Shown: positions 27,072 through 36,060 of the stretch, piece after piece
How positions within the stretch are numbered: position 1 is the first letter of the stretch
How the letters are laid out: each line of letters starts with the position of its first letter
Source: Candidatus Sulfopaludibacter sp. SbA3
GTDB lineage: Bacteria > Pseudomonadota > Alphaproteobacteria > Caulobacterales > Hyphomonadaceae
NCBI GenBank assembly: GCA_945888325.1
Contig: CAMDAC010000009.1
Location: 1-64,000 of the forward strand
Reading direction: 5' to 3'
DNA: 64,000 bases
Translations under genes and position numbers: made by a program
The notes under the pieces: generated by a model
The model's database searches: none
Seen by the model: the letters and a program-made list of their open reading frames with translations, nothing else
Told to the model about the DNA's origin: nothing

Positions 27072-28232
27072 ATGGCGGACGATATGCGTTTCGTTCTGGA
27101 AGTGCCCGGCCAGGCACACCAGCCGGTTTCGCCGCAGCGGACAGCTTCGGCCAAGACCCGCGACTGGCCGGCAGGCACAACGATCATCTCCGCCGACAGC
27201 CACATGCTCGAAACCGATTGCTGGGTCGACCGCTTTCCGGCGCACCTGAAAGACAAGGCGCCGCGGATGGAATTCCGTGACGGCGGTTGGCAATTTACCA
27301 TCGGCGGCAAGCCGATGATGCGCCCGCACGATATCGTGCCGCTGTGCGAGGCGATGGAATGCCACCCCGGCCTGACGAGCATCGAGGCGCGGCTGAAAGA
27401 TCTGGACACGGAGGGTGTCGACAAGGAGCTGATTTTCCCGCAGCGCCTGTTCGGCCTCTACATGATGACCGACATGGAGATGCGCGCGGAGATTTTCGGC
27501 GCGTATAACGAGTCGATTGCTGAGCAGTGCGCGAAGGGCCAGGGGCGGCTGTTTGCGGCGATGGTGCCGAACTATTGGGACATGAGCGAGGCGCGCGCTT
27601 CGGTGCAGCGCTGCAAGGAACTCGGCGCGCGGTGCCTTATGGTGCCGATCAATCCGCGCAAGGACCTCGATGGCAACCCGATCCTCTACAATGATCCGAA
27701 GATGGACACGCTGTGGGAAGCGATTGCCGACAGCGGCATTCCGCTGTGCTTCCATATCGGCGAGAACATTCCGACCGCAGCGCCGGGCGCGACGGGCACG
27801 TTCGTCCTGACACAGATGGGCGGCTTCCGGCAGAACTGGGGTATGCTGACCTTTGCCGGGGTGTTCGACCGGTTCCCCGCGCTGAAAGTGGTGTTCGTCG
27901 AGGCGGGTATCTCGTGGGTGGCGAGCATGATCCATGACGCCGACATGATCTACACGCACTTCCCGACACAGGTTCAGCCGAAGCTGAAGCATCCGCCGAG
28001 CTGGTATTGGCACAATCACTGCTACGCGACGTTCATGACCGATCCGGCGGGCCTTGAGCTGCTGCACCGCATCGGCGCAGACCGGGTGATGTGGTCGTCC
28101 GACTATCCGCATCAGGAGAGCACATTCGGCTATACGCGGGGCGCGATCCAGGCCGTGTTCGATGCGACCAGCGTCGAGAATGCGCAGCTGATCCTGGGCG
28201 GCACGGCGGAGCAGTTGTTCCGGATGTATTGA
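27072..28232 (+). CDS. Amidohydrolase-2 family metal-dependent hydrolase/decarboxylase
   Basis: A 386-residue TIM-barrel enzyme of the Amidohydro_2 (ACMSD-like) family. It has IISADSHMLET with the start-of-barrel metal ligands, LCFHIGENIPTA (barrel His), FVEAGISWV, and the C-terminal DRVMWSSDYPHQEST with the catalytic Asp. Members decarboxylate or hydrolyse aromatic and xenobiotic acids; the exact substrate is unknown. A GGAGG ribosome-binding site precedes the ATG. It separates atp12 from the HAD-rluC-crcB operon and ends 6 bp from the convergent HAD gene. Confidence 0.9.
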   Translation: MADDMRFVLEVPGQAHQPVSPQRTASAKTRDWPAGTTIISADSHMLETDCWVDRFPAHLKDKAPRMEFRDGGWQFTIGGKPMMRPHDIVPLCEAMECHPGLTSIEARLKDLDTEGVDKELIFPQRLFGLYMMTDMEMRAEIFGAYNESIAEQCAKGQGRLFAAMVPNYWDMSEARASVQRCKELGARCLMVPINPRKDLDGNPILYNDPKMDTLWEAIADSGIPLCFHIGENIPTAAPGATGTFVLTQMGGFRQNWGMLTFAGVFDRFPALKVVFVEAGISWVASMIHDADMIYTHFPTQVQPKLKHPPSWYWHNHCYATFMTDPAGLELLHRIGADRVMWSSDYPHQESTFGYTRGAIQAVFDATSVENAQLILGGTAEQLFRMY

Positions 28233-28238
28233 GGGATC

Positions 28239-28925
28239 TCAGGCGGGAGCGAACGCCTCAAGGCTCTCTGTCAGTGTTCGGAATTCGTGGTGCACTTCGT
28301 CGGCCCCGGCATCCTGCAGCTCATCCGCGCGGCCGAAGCCCCAGCTGACGCCGAGCGAGCGCACGCCGGCCGCGCGGCCCATGGCGATGTCGTGGATGGC
28401 GTCGCCGATCATCAGGGACTGGGCCGGGCCGCAGCCGAGGGCGCGCATGGATTGCTCGATCATGAAGGGATGCGGCTTGCCGGGGCCATCGTCAGCGCAC
28501 CAGACCGTGTCGAAATAGGACTTGATATCGTGCTTGGCGAAGAGCCCGTCGAGGCCGCGATGCGTCTTGCCGGTAGCGATGGCGAGCAGCCAGCCGTCCT
28601 GTTTCAGGCGGTCCAGCACTTCGCGGGCGCCGTCATACATCGGCTCGTGCAAGGCGGGATCGGCGCGCAGGCGCGTGAAGGTGTGGCGATAGGCATCGAC
28701 GAGGAATTCGAGGCGCGCGGCGCCCAGGTCAGGCGGGGCGAGCTGCGCAATGCCGGCGGCAAGGCTCAGGCCGACAATGCGGCGCGTGGCGTCATAGTCC
28801 GGGGGCGGAAGGCCTGTGTCGCGGAAGGCGGCCTCCATGCAAGCCTGGATGACCGCGCGGGAGTCGACGAGCGTGCCGTCCACATCCCAGATGGCGAGGC
28901 GCAAGTCGTTTGAAGTCTGCGGCAT
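28239..28925 (-). CDS. HAD-superfamily phosphatase, phosphoglycolate-phosphatase-like
   Basis: A 228-residue HAD hydrolase. Motif I is WDVDGTLVDSR (Asp14 nucleophile with Asp16), motif II lies in LLAIATGKTHRGLD, and motif III/IV in DDGPGKPHPFMI and MIGDAIHDIAMGRAAG. A helical cap lies between motifs I and II. It probably dephosphorylates a small metabolite. Its ATG overlaps the rluC stop (TGATG), so it is the last gene of crcB-rluC-HAD. Confidence 0.92.
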   Translation of the reverse strand: MPQTSNDLRLAIWDVDGTLVDSRAVIQACMEAAFRDTGLPPPDYDATRRIVGLSLAAGIAQLAPPDLGAARLEFLVDAYRHTFTRLRADPALHEPMYDGAREVLDRLKQDGWLLAIATGKTHRGLDGLFAKHDIKSYFDTVWCADDGPGKPHPFMIEQSMRALGCGPAQSLMIGDAIHDIAMGRAAGVRSLGVSWGFGRADELQDAGADEVHHEFRTLTESLEAFAPA

Positions 28926-29977
28926 CAGATGAAAGGCGCCAGCGGGTCCTTGCCCGCTTCCTGTTCGAGGAAGCCGAGCGTGGCAAAGGTTTCGACCATG
29001 TGCGGCGGCAGCGGCGCAATGATCGTCGTCGGCTTGCCGCGCTCCCGTGGAATTACCAGCGCGCGGGCGTGCAGGTGCATGCCTTCGGCCAGGCCCTGCG
29101 GGACTTCGCGGCGGGACTGGTACTTGTAGTCGCCGAGGATTGAGGTGTTCATCTCCAGCATGTGGAAACGCAGCTGGTGCATGCGGCCGGTTTCCGGACG
29201 CATCGCGACCCAGGCGACTTTGCCGCCGGCCTGCGAGATGACAGTATAATCCGTGATCGCGTGGCGGGCACCTTCGACGCCCTGCGCCGAGCGGATCATG
29301 CGCTCGCGGTCTACGTCGCGGCGCTTCGAAGTCGATTTAGGATCATAGGGCCGGTAGCCGGAGGGTTCGTCCGCATCCGGAATACCCTTGATCATCCAGC
29401 AGCGGATCTGGCCCATCGGCGGGTTGGGCACTCCGACCGTGACCGCCCAGTAGACCTTGTCCATCTCGCGGCCCTTGAACATGTCCGCAAGCTGGTGGGC
29501 GGCACGCGGGTGCTTGGCGATCAGGAGGACGCCGGACGTTTCCTTGTCGAGCCGGTGGACGAGGACAGGGCGGTGCTCTTCCTCGCCATAGACACCCATC
29601 AGCAGGCCGTCGATGTGGCGGCCCTGCCCCGAGCCGCCCTGCACGGCGATGCCAGCGGGCTTGTTCAGGGCCATCATGTAATCGTCTTCGTAAATGATGA
29701 TCGACTTCAGGAATTCCTTGTCCTCGGCGCTCGCGCGGGCTGTGTGGTGCGCCTTCGGCGCCATCGTCTCGGTGCTGAAGATCGGCAGGCGGACTTCATG
29801 GCCCGCCTCGAGGCGCGTGCTCGCTTTGGCGCGGGCACCGTTTACGCGGATCTGGCCGGTGCGCAGCATCTTCTCGATCTGGCCCTGGGTCAGCTGCGCG
29901 CGGCGCTTGATCCAGCGATCAAGGCGCGCGCCAGCTTCCTGGTGGGAGACGGTTTCGGTGATGATCTGGCCGCTCAT
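28925..29977 (-). CDS. rluC: 23S rRNA pseudouridine synthase, RluC/RluD family
   Basis: A 350-residue enzyme. An N-terminal S4 RNA-binding domain (about 14-75) contains LDRWIKRR and LTQGQIEKMLRTGQIRVNG. The catalytic domain has HRLDKETSGVLLIAKH with the nucleophilic Asp. The end GRMHQLRFHMLEMNTSILGDYKY is typical. RluC modifies three uridines in 23S rRNA; specificity is assigned by family. It overlaps crcB (ATGA) and the HAD gene, so all three are translationally coupled. Confidence 0.94.
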   Translation of the reverse strand: MSGQIITETVSHQEAGARLDRWIKRRAQLTQGQIEKMLRTGQIRVNGARAKASTRLEAGHEVRLPIFSTETMAPKAHHTARASAEDKEFLKSIIIYEDDYMMALNKPAGIAVQGGSGQGRHIDGLLMGVYGEEEHRPVLVHRLDKETSGVLLIAKHPRAAHQLADMFKGREMDKVYWAVTVGVPNPPMGQIRCWMIKGIPDADEPSGYRPYDPKSTSKRRDVDRERMIRSAQGVEGARHAITDYTVISQAGGKVAWVAMRPETGRMHQLRFHMLEMNTSILGDYKYQSRREVPQGLAEGMHLHARALVIPRERGKPTTIIAPLPPHMVETFATLGFLEQEAGKDPLAPFI

Positions 29978-30366
29978 GCGAAGGCCCGCCTTGCAACCCA
30001 GAGGCCGAGGCCGAGCGCGGCAACGCTGAGAATGACCGACAGCGCGGCATAGGCAAGCGCTTTGCCGGCCTCTCCGCTGCGGAGCATGTTCATGGTTTCC
30101 AGCGAAAAAGCCGAGAAAGTGGTGAAGCCGCCGAGGACGCCGGTGGCGAGGAAAAGGCGCAGGTCGTTGCCGCCTTCGGCGCCCTTGTAAGCGAACCAGC
30201 CGGCAGCGAGCCCCATGGCGAAGCCGCCAAGGAGGTTCACCGAAAAGGTGGCCCAGGGCCAGTTGGCCGGAAGATGGCGCACGCCGAGAAGACCGGCGCC
30301 GTGGCGCAGGGATGCGCCGATGGCCCCGCCTGCGGCGACGAGAAGAAAGCTGTTCATGGCGGGCAT
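29974..30366 (-). CDS. crcB: Fluoride exporter CrcB/Fluc
   Basis: A 130-residue four-helix inner-membrane fluoride channel that works as a dual-topology dimer. Diagnostic motifs are GGAIGASLRHG near the start, WATFSVNLLGGFAMG, and GGFTTFSAFSLE with the central Na+ site and the phenylalanine box. Length is normal. It is the first gene of crcB-rluC-HAD. The upstream region toward the tRNA is only about 80 bp and shows no obvious fluoride riboswitch. Confidence 0.95.
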   Translation of the reverse strand: MPAMNSFLLVAAGGAIGASLRHGAGLLGVRHLPANWPWATFSVNLLGGFAMGLAAGWFAYKGAEGGNDLRLFLATGVLGGFTTFSAFSLETMNMLRSGEAGKALAYAALSVILSVAALGLGLWVARRAFA

Positions 30367-30449
30367 TTACACGCGCGAAAGCCGCCGCGCCAGTGTGTAT
30401 TGGCGGGCCTTGCGCGGGGCCGCGTTACGGCTCAAATATCGGCATCAAA

Positions 30450-30523
30450 GCGGGTGTAGCTCAATGGTAGAGCAGCAGCTTCCCAAGCTGACGACGGGGG
30501 TTCGATTCCCCTCACCCGCTCCA
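30450..30523 (+). tRNA. tRNA-Gly (anticodon CCC)
   Basis: A 74-nt tRNA with acceptor GCGGGTG/CACCCGC, D-stem GCTC/GAGC, anticodon loop TTCCCAA, T-loop TTCGATT and encoded CCA. It decodes GGG. Confidence 0.96.
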
Positions 30524-30666
30524 GTCGCGTGCTTGCGCATTCTGCAAAGCGAATATATCCGATCTCGCTCTGCAATGATTCCCGCGTAGAAATTAAACAC
30601 CAGCAGCTAAAAAACCCACGGTTTTACGCTGCTTTTTGAACTCACCGCCTTACAAAGGAAACTGAA

Positions 30667-31095
30667 ATGGCCCTGAAACCGAAAACCGCAACGAAAGCTC
30701 CCGCCGCCAAGGCACCGGCCAAAAAGGCCCCTGCAAAGGCCAAAGCGCCCGTGAAAGCTGCAGCGAAAGCGCCTGCAAAAGCTGCTCCGAAGGCCGCTGC
30801 GAAGAAAGCTGCGCCGGACGTGATGACGATCAAGCACCTCGCCGCTGAGCTTTCGGAAGCCCACCAGATGCCGAAAAAGCAGGCCGAATCGGTGGTAAGC
30901 GACTTCATCGACCGCATGGGCGGCTACCTGAAAAAGGGCAAGAAACTGCGCATTTCCGGCCTCGGCATCCTGCAGGTACGCGCCCGCCCCGCCCGCAAGG
31001 GCCGCAACCCGGCCACCGGCGAAGCGATCAAGATCAAGGCCTCGAAGAAAGTGGCTTTCCGTCCGTCGAAAGACCTGAAAGACCGCGTGCTATAA
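30667..31095 (+). CDS. HU-family DNA-binding protein with Lys/Ala/Pro-rich N-terminal tail
   Basis: A 142-residue nucleoid protein. Residues 1-50 are a tail built almost only of Lys, Ala and Pro in repeats such as KAPAKKAPAKAKAP, like eukaryotic histone H1 tails. Residues 52-142 are an HU/IHF domain with MPKKQAESVVSDFIDRMGG, SGLGILQVRARPARKGRNP (beta-arm) and KKVAFRPSKDLKDRV. The tail should bind DNA non-specifically and could allow compaction or be acetylated. AAAGGAAA precedes the ATG, and an intrinsic terminator follows, so it is a single-gene unit. Confidence 0.93.
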   Translation: MALKPKTATKAPAAKAPAKKAPAKAKAPVKAAAKAPAKAAPKAAAKKAAPDVMTIKHLAAELSEAHQMPKKQAESVVSDFIDRMGGYLKKGKKLRISGLGILQVRARPARKGRNPATGEAIKIKASKKVAFRPSKDLKDRVL

Positions 31096-31118
31096 GCGCA
31101 AGCTTCAGAACGTTTCAG

Positions 31119-31157
31119 AACGCCCGGCCGCGATAAACTCGCCGCCGGGCGTTTTTT
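31119..31157 (+). terminator. Intrinsic terminator of the HU gene
   Basis: Perfect 10-bp arms AACGCCCGGC (31119-31128) and GCCGGGCGTT (31144-31153) are followed by a T-run to 31157. It lies 24 bp after the HU stop codon. It is the clearest terminator in the window. Confidence 0.92.
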
Positions 31158-31169
31158 GTTGGAGGCGCG

Positions 31170-33617
31170 ATGCTCAAAAACCAAGGCGTTGAACCTCCCG
31201 GCTGCACGATTCAGGGCGTTTCGTTACATTCCCCTCATACGGCAGCCACATCCGGAACGTTCGCGCCGGTGACCCGTTCTCTGTGCTCACCTCCTGAAAA
31301 GTGTGCGCTCATGCCAGCAACGTCCTTTCCCGTACGGCCCAATCTTGCCCGCCTCGAACAAGTGCCCTCGCTTCCGGTTGCGGCAGCTCGTGTGACTGTG
31401 CGCGTTGAGCCGGATACGCTCAGGCTGGCACTTGTGGGCGGCTACGCGCCGCGCCGGTGCGGGATTGCCACGTTCACCACCGACATTGCGGAGACGTTGC
31501 AGGCGTTCCGGCCGGGACTCGGACTCGATGTGTATGTGATCGGCGATCCCGCACAATCGATGCAATACGGCCGTGCAAACGGCGTGATCTCCGCGAACGA
31601 TCCAGCCTCGTACCGCGCCGCCGCGGAGCAGATCAACGACAGCGGTATCGACGCCGTCTGGATCCAGCACGAGTTCGGAATTGATGGCGGCGAGAGCGGC
31701 GAGATGATCTGCGATTTTGCCGATCAGATTGCCGCGCCGCTTGTGTTCACCTTTCATACGGTTCTGGCTGAACCGTCCGACGTGCAGCGCAGGATCATGC
31801 TGCACCTGATCGCGCGCGCGACGCGCATCATGGTGATGTCCAAACACTCCCGCGACATCCTTTCGCGCGTGTATGGAGCGCCTTCGACGGTGATCGACGT
31901 GATCGAGCACGGTGCACCCGACCGGCCGTTTGGACGGCAGGCAACCTTCAAGCAACGCTTTGACCTGGAAGGGCGGACGGTGCTGATGACGTTCGGATTG
32001 CTCGGCCCCGGCAAGGGGTTAGAGCATGCCATTGAAGCCCTGCCCGGCATCGTGCGCGATCATCCGGATGTGGTTTACAGGATCGTCGGCGCGCCCCATC
32101 CGAACCTCGTCGCCCGGGACGGCGAAGCCTACCGCGAAGGGCTGATGGCCTTGGCGGAGCGCCTCGGTGTGGACGCGCACATTCAGTGGGACAATCGTTT
32201 CCTCGATCTGCCGGACCTGCTCGACCAGCTGGAAGCTTGCGACATTTACCTGACGCCGTATCCGAACCTGCAACAATCCACCTCCGGCACGCTCAGCTAC
32301 GCCGTTGCGCTCGGCAAGGCCATCGTCTCGACGCCGTATGTGCATGCTAAGGAACTGCTCGCCGACGGCAACGGCGTTTTGATTGCGCCCGGCTCGCCGG
32401 CAGCCGTCACCGAAGGTGTGAACCGGCTGCTGGATCAGCGCAGTGAGCTCAAGGCGTTGCAACAGCGTGCTTACGAGCGCGGGCGCGCGACGATCTGGTC
32501 ACGCTTCGCCGACGCCACGGCCTCCATGCTGTCAAGCGCGGTGACGCCAGCGCCGGTGATCCGTTCGCCGCTGCGGGCGCCGGACCTTGGCGCCATGTTT
32601 GCGATGAGTGACGATACCGGGATGTTGCAACATGCCATCGGCGTGGTCCCCCACCGTGCGCACGGCTATTGCGTGGACGACAATGCACCGGCGCTGATGG
32701 TGACGACGCGCGCGTCGCGGCATGATCCATCCGTTTCGCGGGCGCGCCGGATTTATGCGGCCTTCGTTCAGGACGCTTGGAATCCGGACACCAAGCGGTT
32801 CCGCAATTTCATGTCCTTTTCCCGCCAGTGGCTTGAAACGGAAGGATCTGAAGACTCCAAGGGCCGCGCCTTGTGGGGCCTGGGGTGGACCATCCGCACT
32901 TGCCAGGAACAGGACATCCGTACGTGGGCGGAAGGTGTGTATGACTGCGCAGCGAGCCATATGATGGCGTTGGGCAGCCCGCGTGCCAAGGCCTTCACGA
33001 TGCTGGCGGCCGCCGAGAACCTTGCAGGGCGGCCCGGGCACGGCGTATCCCTCGACCTTATCGAAGCGGGCGCCGAGCGATTGAACGCCCTTCTTGCCAC
33101 AGCGACAAAGGACTAGCGCTGGTTCGAACCTGTTCTGGCCTATGACAATGCGCGCCTCTGCCAGGCGATGATCGAGGCTGGCGGTATCCTAGGCCGCCGC
33201 AATTTGGTGGAAAAAGGGCTGGACACGTTGTCCTGGCTATCGGCTCGGCTATTGTCCGCCAACGGAAATTTCCGCCCCGTCGGTTCCGAGAGTTTCGGTC
33301 GCGTGCAGGAGCAATGGCCGTTCGACCAGCAGCCGCTGGAAGCGTGGGCAGCGATTGATGCGGCTGCCGCAGCCTACCGCGCGACACGCAACCCGGCCTG
33401 GTTCGAATATGCGCAAACGGCGTGGCGCTGGTTTCTGGGCGACAATGATCGCGGCGCCGTCATCGCCAACCTCGATACGGGGAGATGCTGGGGCGGGCTG
33501 ACCCCGCGCGGGGTCAACCGCAACAGCGGAGCTGAACCAATACTTGCATTCCAGCTGGCTTACCATTCCATGAGCACGTTCGCGTCCCTGACCTCCCGCC
33601 GCGACACTGGAGCCTGA
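31170..33617 (+). pseudogene. GT4-type glycosyltransferase gene interrupted by one in-frame TAG
   Basis: One continuous frame runs from 31170 to TGA 33617 except for TAG at 33114-33116. The N-terminal half is a GT-B glycosyltransferase: GGYAPRRCGIATFTTDIAE, WIQHEFGIDGG, FTFHTVL, FGLLGPGKGLEHAIEAL (donor loop) and QQSTSGTLSYAVALGKAIVST. The second half is a helical domain like an alpha/alpha toroid. At the stop the protein would read KD-stop-RWFEPVLAYDNARL. Trp fits that position, so TGG to TAG is likely. No frameshift occurs. It starts either at 31170 (GGAGG ribosome-binding site) or at 31311. GH130 follows 1 bp later. Confidence 0.85.
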
Positions 33618-33618
33618 T

Positions 33619-34938
33619 TTGAAATCCAATCCCATCCTGCATCCCAACCAGATCAGGATATTCGACACACGGCTGAAGGCCAACCCTTCGAGGGTTGTGC
33701 TGCGGCCATTTCACCTCGGCTGGCAGGCGCAAAATGCTCCGGGCGGCCGCGCCATGAAGCTGGTCGAAGATATCAACGCATTGTCACCAGAGGACACAAG
33801 GGTGCAATACCGGCGCGTGCTGAAGGATTTCAAGGCGCGTCATTGGCAGACGGAGAAGATGTTCTCTGCCCGTTTCGAGGAGGTGGTGACTTCGCTGGAA
33901 CTCAAGGCGAGCAATTATTCGGATACAAAGCGCAAGCTAATTGGAGCCTATTTCTGCCACGAGTAGACCTATGCGGCTGCGGCGCTGATGAACCCCTCTA
34001 TCGTTCCACATCCGGATCAATCCGGCGTCAGCGAGGGTCACTGCCGTTTTGTAATGAGCCTGCGCGCTGTGGGCGAAGGGCATATCAGCACGATTGCGTT
34101 CCGGGAGGGTATTGCCAACCCGGACGGCAGCTTCTCGCTCTGGCCGGACGGTCCCTTCGCCACCTCCGCCGAACTTGATGATGCGACCCTGACAGATGAA
34201 ATGGGCGGGGTCATAGTACACCGCCACTGCGACAGCACCCTGTCCAATACGGTCATCTTTCCGATCACGGAGCAGCAACGCAACGGGCTAGAAGATCTTC
34301 GGCTTGTCCGCCTTGACCATGGCGGCGGCGACTATGAATGGGTTGGTACGTATACCGCCTATTCGGGATCGTCCATCCGATCAGAGCTGCTGCGGACGCG
34401 AGACTTCTTCACCTTTGACCTTGAGCCGGTCCGCGGCGAGGCCGGGCGCAACAAGGGCATGGCCCTGTTCCCGGAACGGATCAACGGCCTTTACACTATG
34501 ATCGGGCGGCAGGACGGGAAGAACCTTTTCCTGCTGCAATCCGACACCCTTTCGGAATGGAAACGCGAAGACACGCTGCTGATGGAGCCCAAGTATCCTT
34601 GGGAGTTCATCCAGATCGGTAATTGCGGGAGTCCGATACGGACGAGCGAAGGCTGGCTGCTGCTGACGCATGGCGTCGGCGCGATGCGCAAGTATGCATT
34701 GGGCTGCGCGCTGCTGGATCTGGACGACCCGTCGAAAGTGATCGCCCGTTCGCGCGAGCCGATCCTGACGGCGGAGAATGCCGACCGATCGGGCTATGTG
34801 CCTAACGTAGTATACACCTGCGGCGCGCTGCGCACCGGCGATCATCTCCTGATACCGTACGGCATCTCCGACAGTGCCATCGGGTTTGCGACGGCCCGCA
34901 TCGACGACCTTCTCAGCACGATGAAGTCCGGCGCCTAG
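33619..34938 (+). pseudogene. GH130 beta-mannoside phosphorylase gene interrupted by one in-frame TAG
   Basis: The frame begins with TTG at 33619 (GGAG 7 nt upstream) and ends at TAG 34938. It is open throughout except TAG 33964-33966. Family 130 features are VLRPFHLGWQAQN, RFEEVVTSLELKASNYS, NPSIVPHPDQSG, FVMSLRAVGEGHISTIAFREG, LEDLRLVRLD and TMIGRQDGKNLFLLQS. The break reads GAYFCHE-stop-TYAAAALMNPS; family members usually have Tyr there, so TAT/TAC to TAG is the simplest change. GH130 enzymes phosphorolyse beta-mannosides. It would encode 439 residues if read through. It converges with the ROK kinase gene by 4 bp. Confidence 0.85.
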
Positions 34939-35897
34939 GCGCTCCAGTTTCCTGCGGCGACGGCTTGGCGGGCCAGCGTGACGGCGCCGATCATCCCGGC
35001 GTCATCTCCGAGCGCCGGGCGCTGAATCAGCGTTTCGATATCCGCCTCGGAGAGTTCGAGATAGCCGTTCAGCAACTTCGCAAAGGCGGCGCGGATTTTC
35101 GGCATCAAGCCTTCGGCGAGCATGACCCCGCCGCCGAGCAGAATGCGCTCTGGCCGCGCGGTGAGCGTCAGCGCAAGACAAGCCTGCGCAAGGTAGAAGG
35201 CTTCGATGTCCCAGGCCGGATGGTTTCTGGGGAGCAGCGTGGGATCGCCGTAGCGGCGCGCGAGCGCGGTCGCGCTCGCAAGGCCTTCGAGACAGGCACC
35301 ATGGAAAGGGCACACGCCTTCGAAGGCGAGATCATCAGGATGTCGCTCAACGCGGATGTGGCCGAATTCCGGATGCGCAGGTTTTGACAGAAAGCCCCCC
35401 GGACCGAACAGGCCGGCACCGATGCCAGTGCCAATGGTAACGTAGGCGGCGGAGCGCATGCCCTTGGCCGCGCCAAGTTCGCGCTCGGCCGCCAAGGCGC
35501 CGTTGACGTCCGTATCCAGAACAACCGGGGCGCCGAGACCAGCGAAGAAGCGCTGCGTCAGGCGTGTGCGCGACCAGCCAGGTTTGGGCGTAGAGAGCAG
35601 CGTGCCATAGTCCGGAGAGGCGGGATCCACATCCACGGGCCCGAAGCTCGCGATGCCCAAACAAGCGAGTTTGGCGCCGCGCACAGTCAGCATCTCCCGG
35701 AAAAAACCGAGGCACCCGCCGATAGTTTCTTCCGGAGAGGTTACAGGGATACGCCGTGTGTCAAGGATATGGCCCGTCGCATCCGCGAGGGCGCACTTGA
35801 AGGTCGTACCGCCGGCATCGATGCCGCCGAGAAGGCGGACCGGAATCTGGGGCGCGGGGGTGTGCGACATGGTTACCGCTTTCTTGTCCGTCAACAT
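34935..35897 (-). CDS. ROK-family sugar kinase (fructokinase/glucokinase-like)
   Basis: A 320-residue ATP-dependent hexose kinase. The phosphate-1 loop is GGIDAGGTTFKCALAD. The catalytic Asp lies in VLDTDVNGALAAE, followed by YVTIGTGIGAGLF and EFGHIRVERHPDD. The zinc site is CPFHGACLEGLASATAL (with the preceding His). ROK members with this motif often act on fructose, mannose or glucose. The start at 35897 was chosen for the GGGAGG site 8 nt upstream. It is divergent from the alpha-galactosidase gene. In this locus it could phosphorylate the hexose freed alongside galactose. Confidence 0.9.
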   Translation of the reverse strand: MLTDKKAVTMSHTPAPQIPVRLLGGIDAGGTTFKCALADATGHILDTRRIPVTSPEETIGGCLGFFREMLTVRGAKLACLGIASFGPVDVDPASPDYGTLLSTPKPGWSRTRLTQRFFAGLGAPVVLDTDVNGALAAERELGAAKGMRSAAYVTIGTGIGAGLFGPGGFLSKPAHPEFGHIRVERHPDDLAFEGVCPFHGACLEGLASATALARRYGDPTLLPRNHPAWDIEAFYLAQACLALTLTARPERILLGGGVMLAEGLMPKIRAAFAKLLNGYLELSEADIETLIQRPALGDDAGMIGAVTLARQAVAAGNWSA

Positions 35898-36060
35898 GGC
35901 GAGACCTCCCGTTTGCACGATCTCATTCGTTCCACGGGCGGATTGCGAAAGATTTACACGAACCTGTGCAAATAGGCGGTCCCGTGAAGCATGAAGCAAC
36001 AGCTTGCCTTGCGGCGGGGTTGTGGGCAATCCGTGTGCATCGCGAACGGGTGGGAGTGGG

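Noticed and set aside
29974-30449. Fluoride riboswitch ahead of crcB
   Set aside because: The upstream space is only about 80 bp and shows no recognisable pseudoknot pattern.
33114-33966. Reassignment of TAG to an amino acid in this organism
   Set aside because: rpmA, obgE and the HSL-type esterase end in TAG at their normal lengths, and the three internal TAGs replace different residue types. A global code change is not supported; mutation, suppression or sequence error remain.
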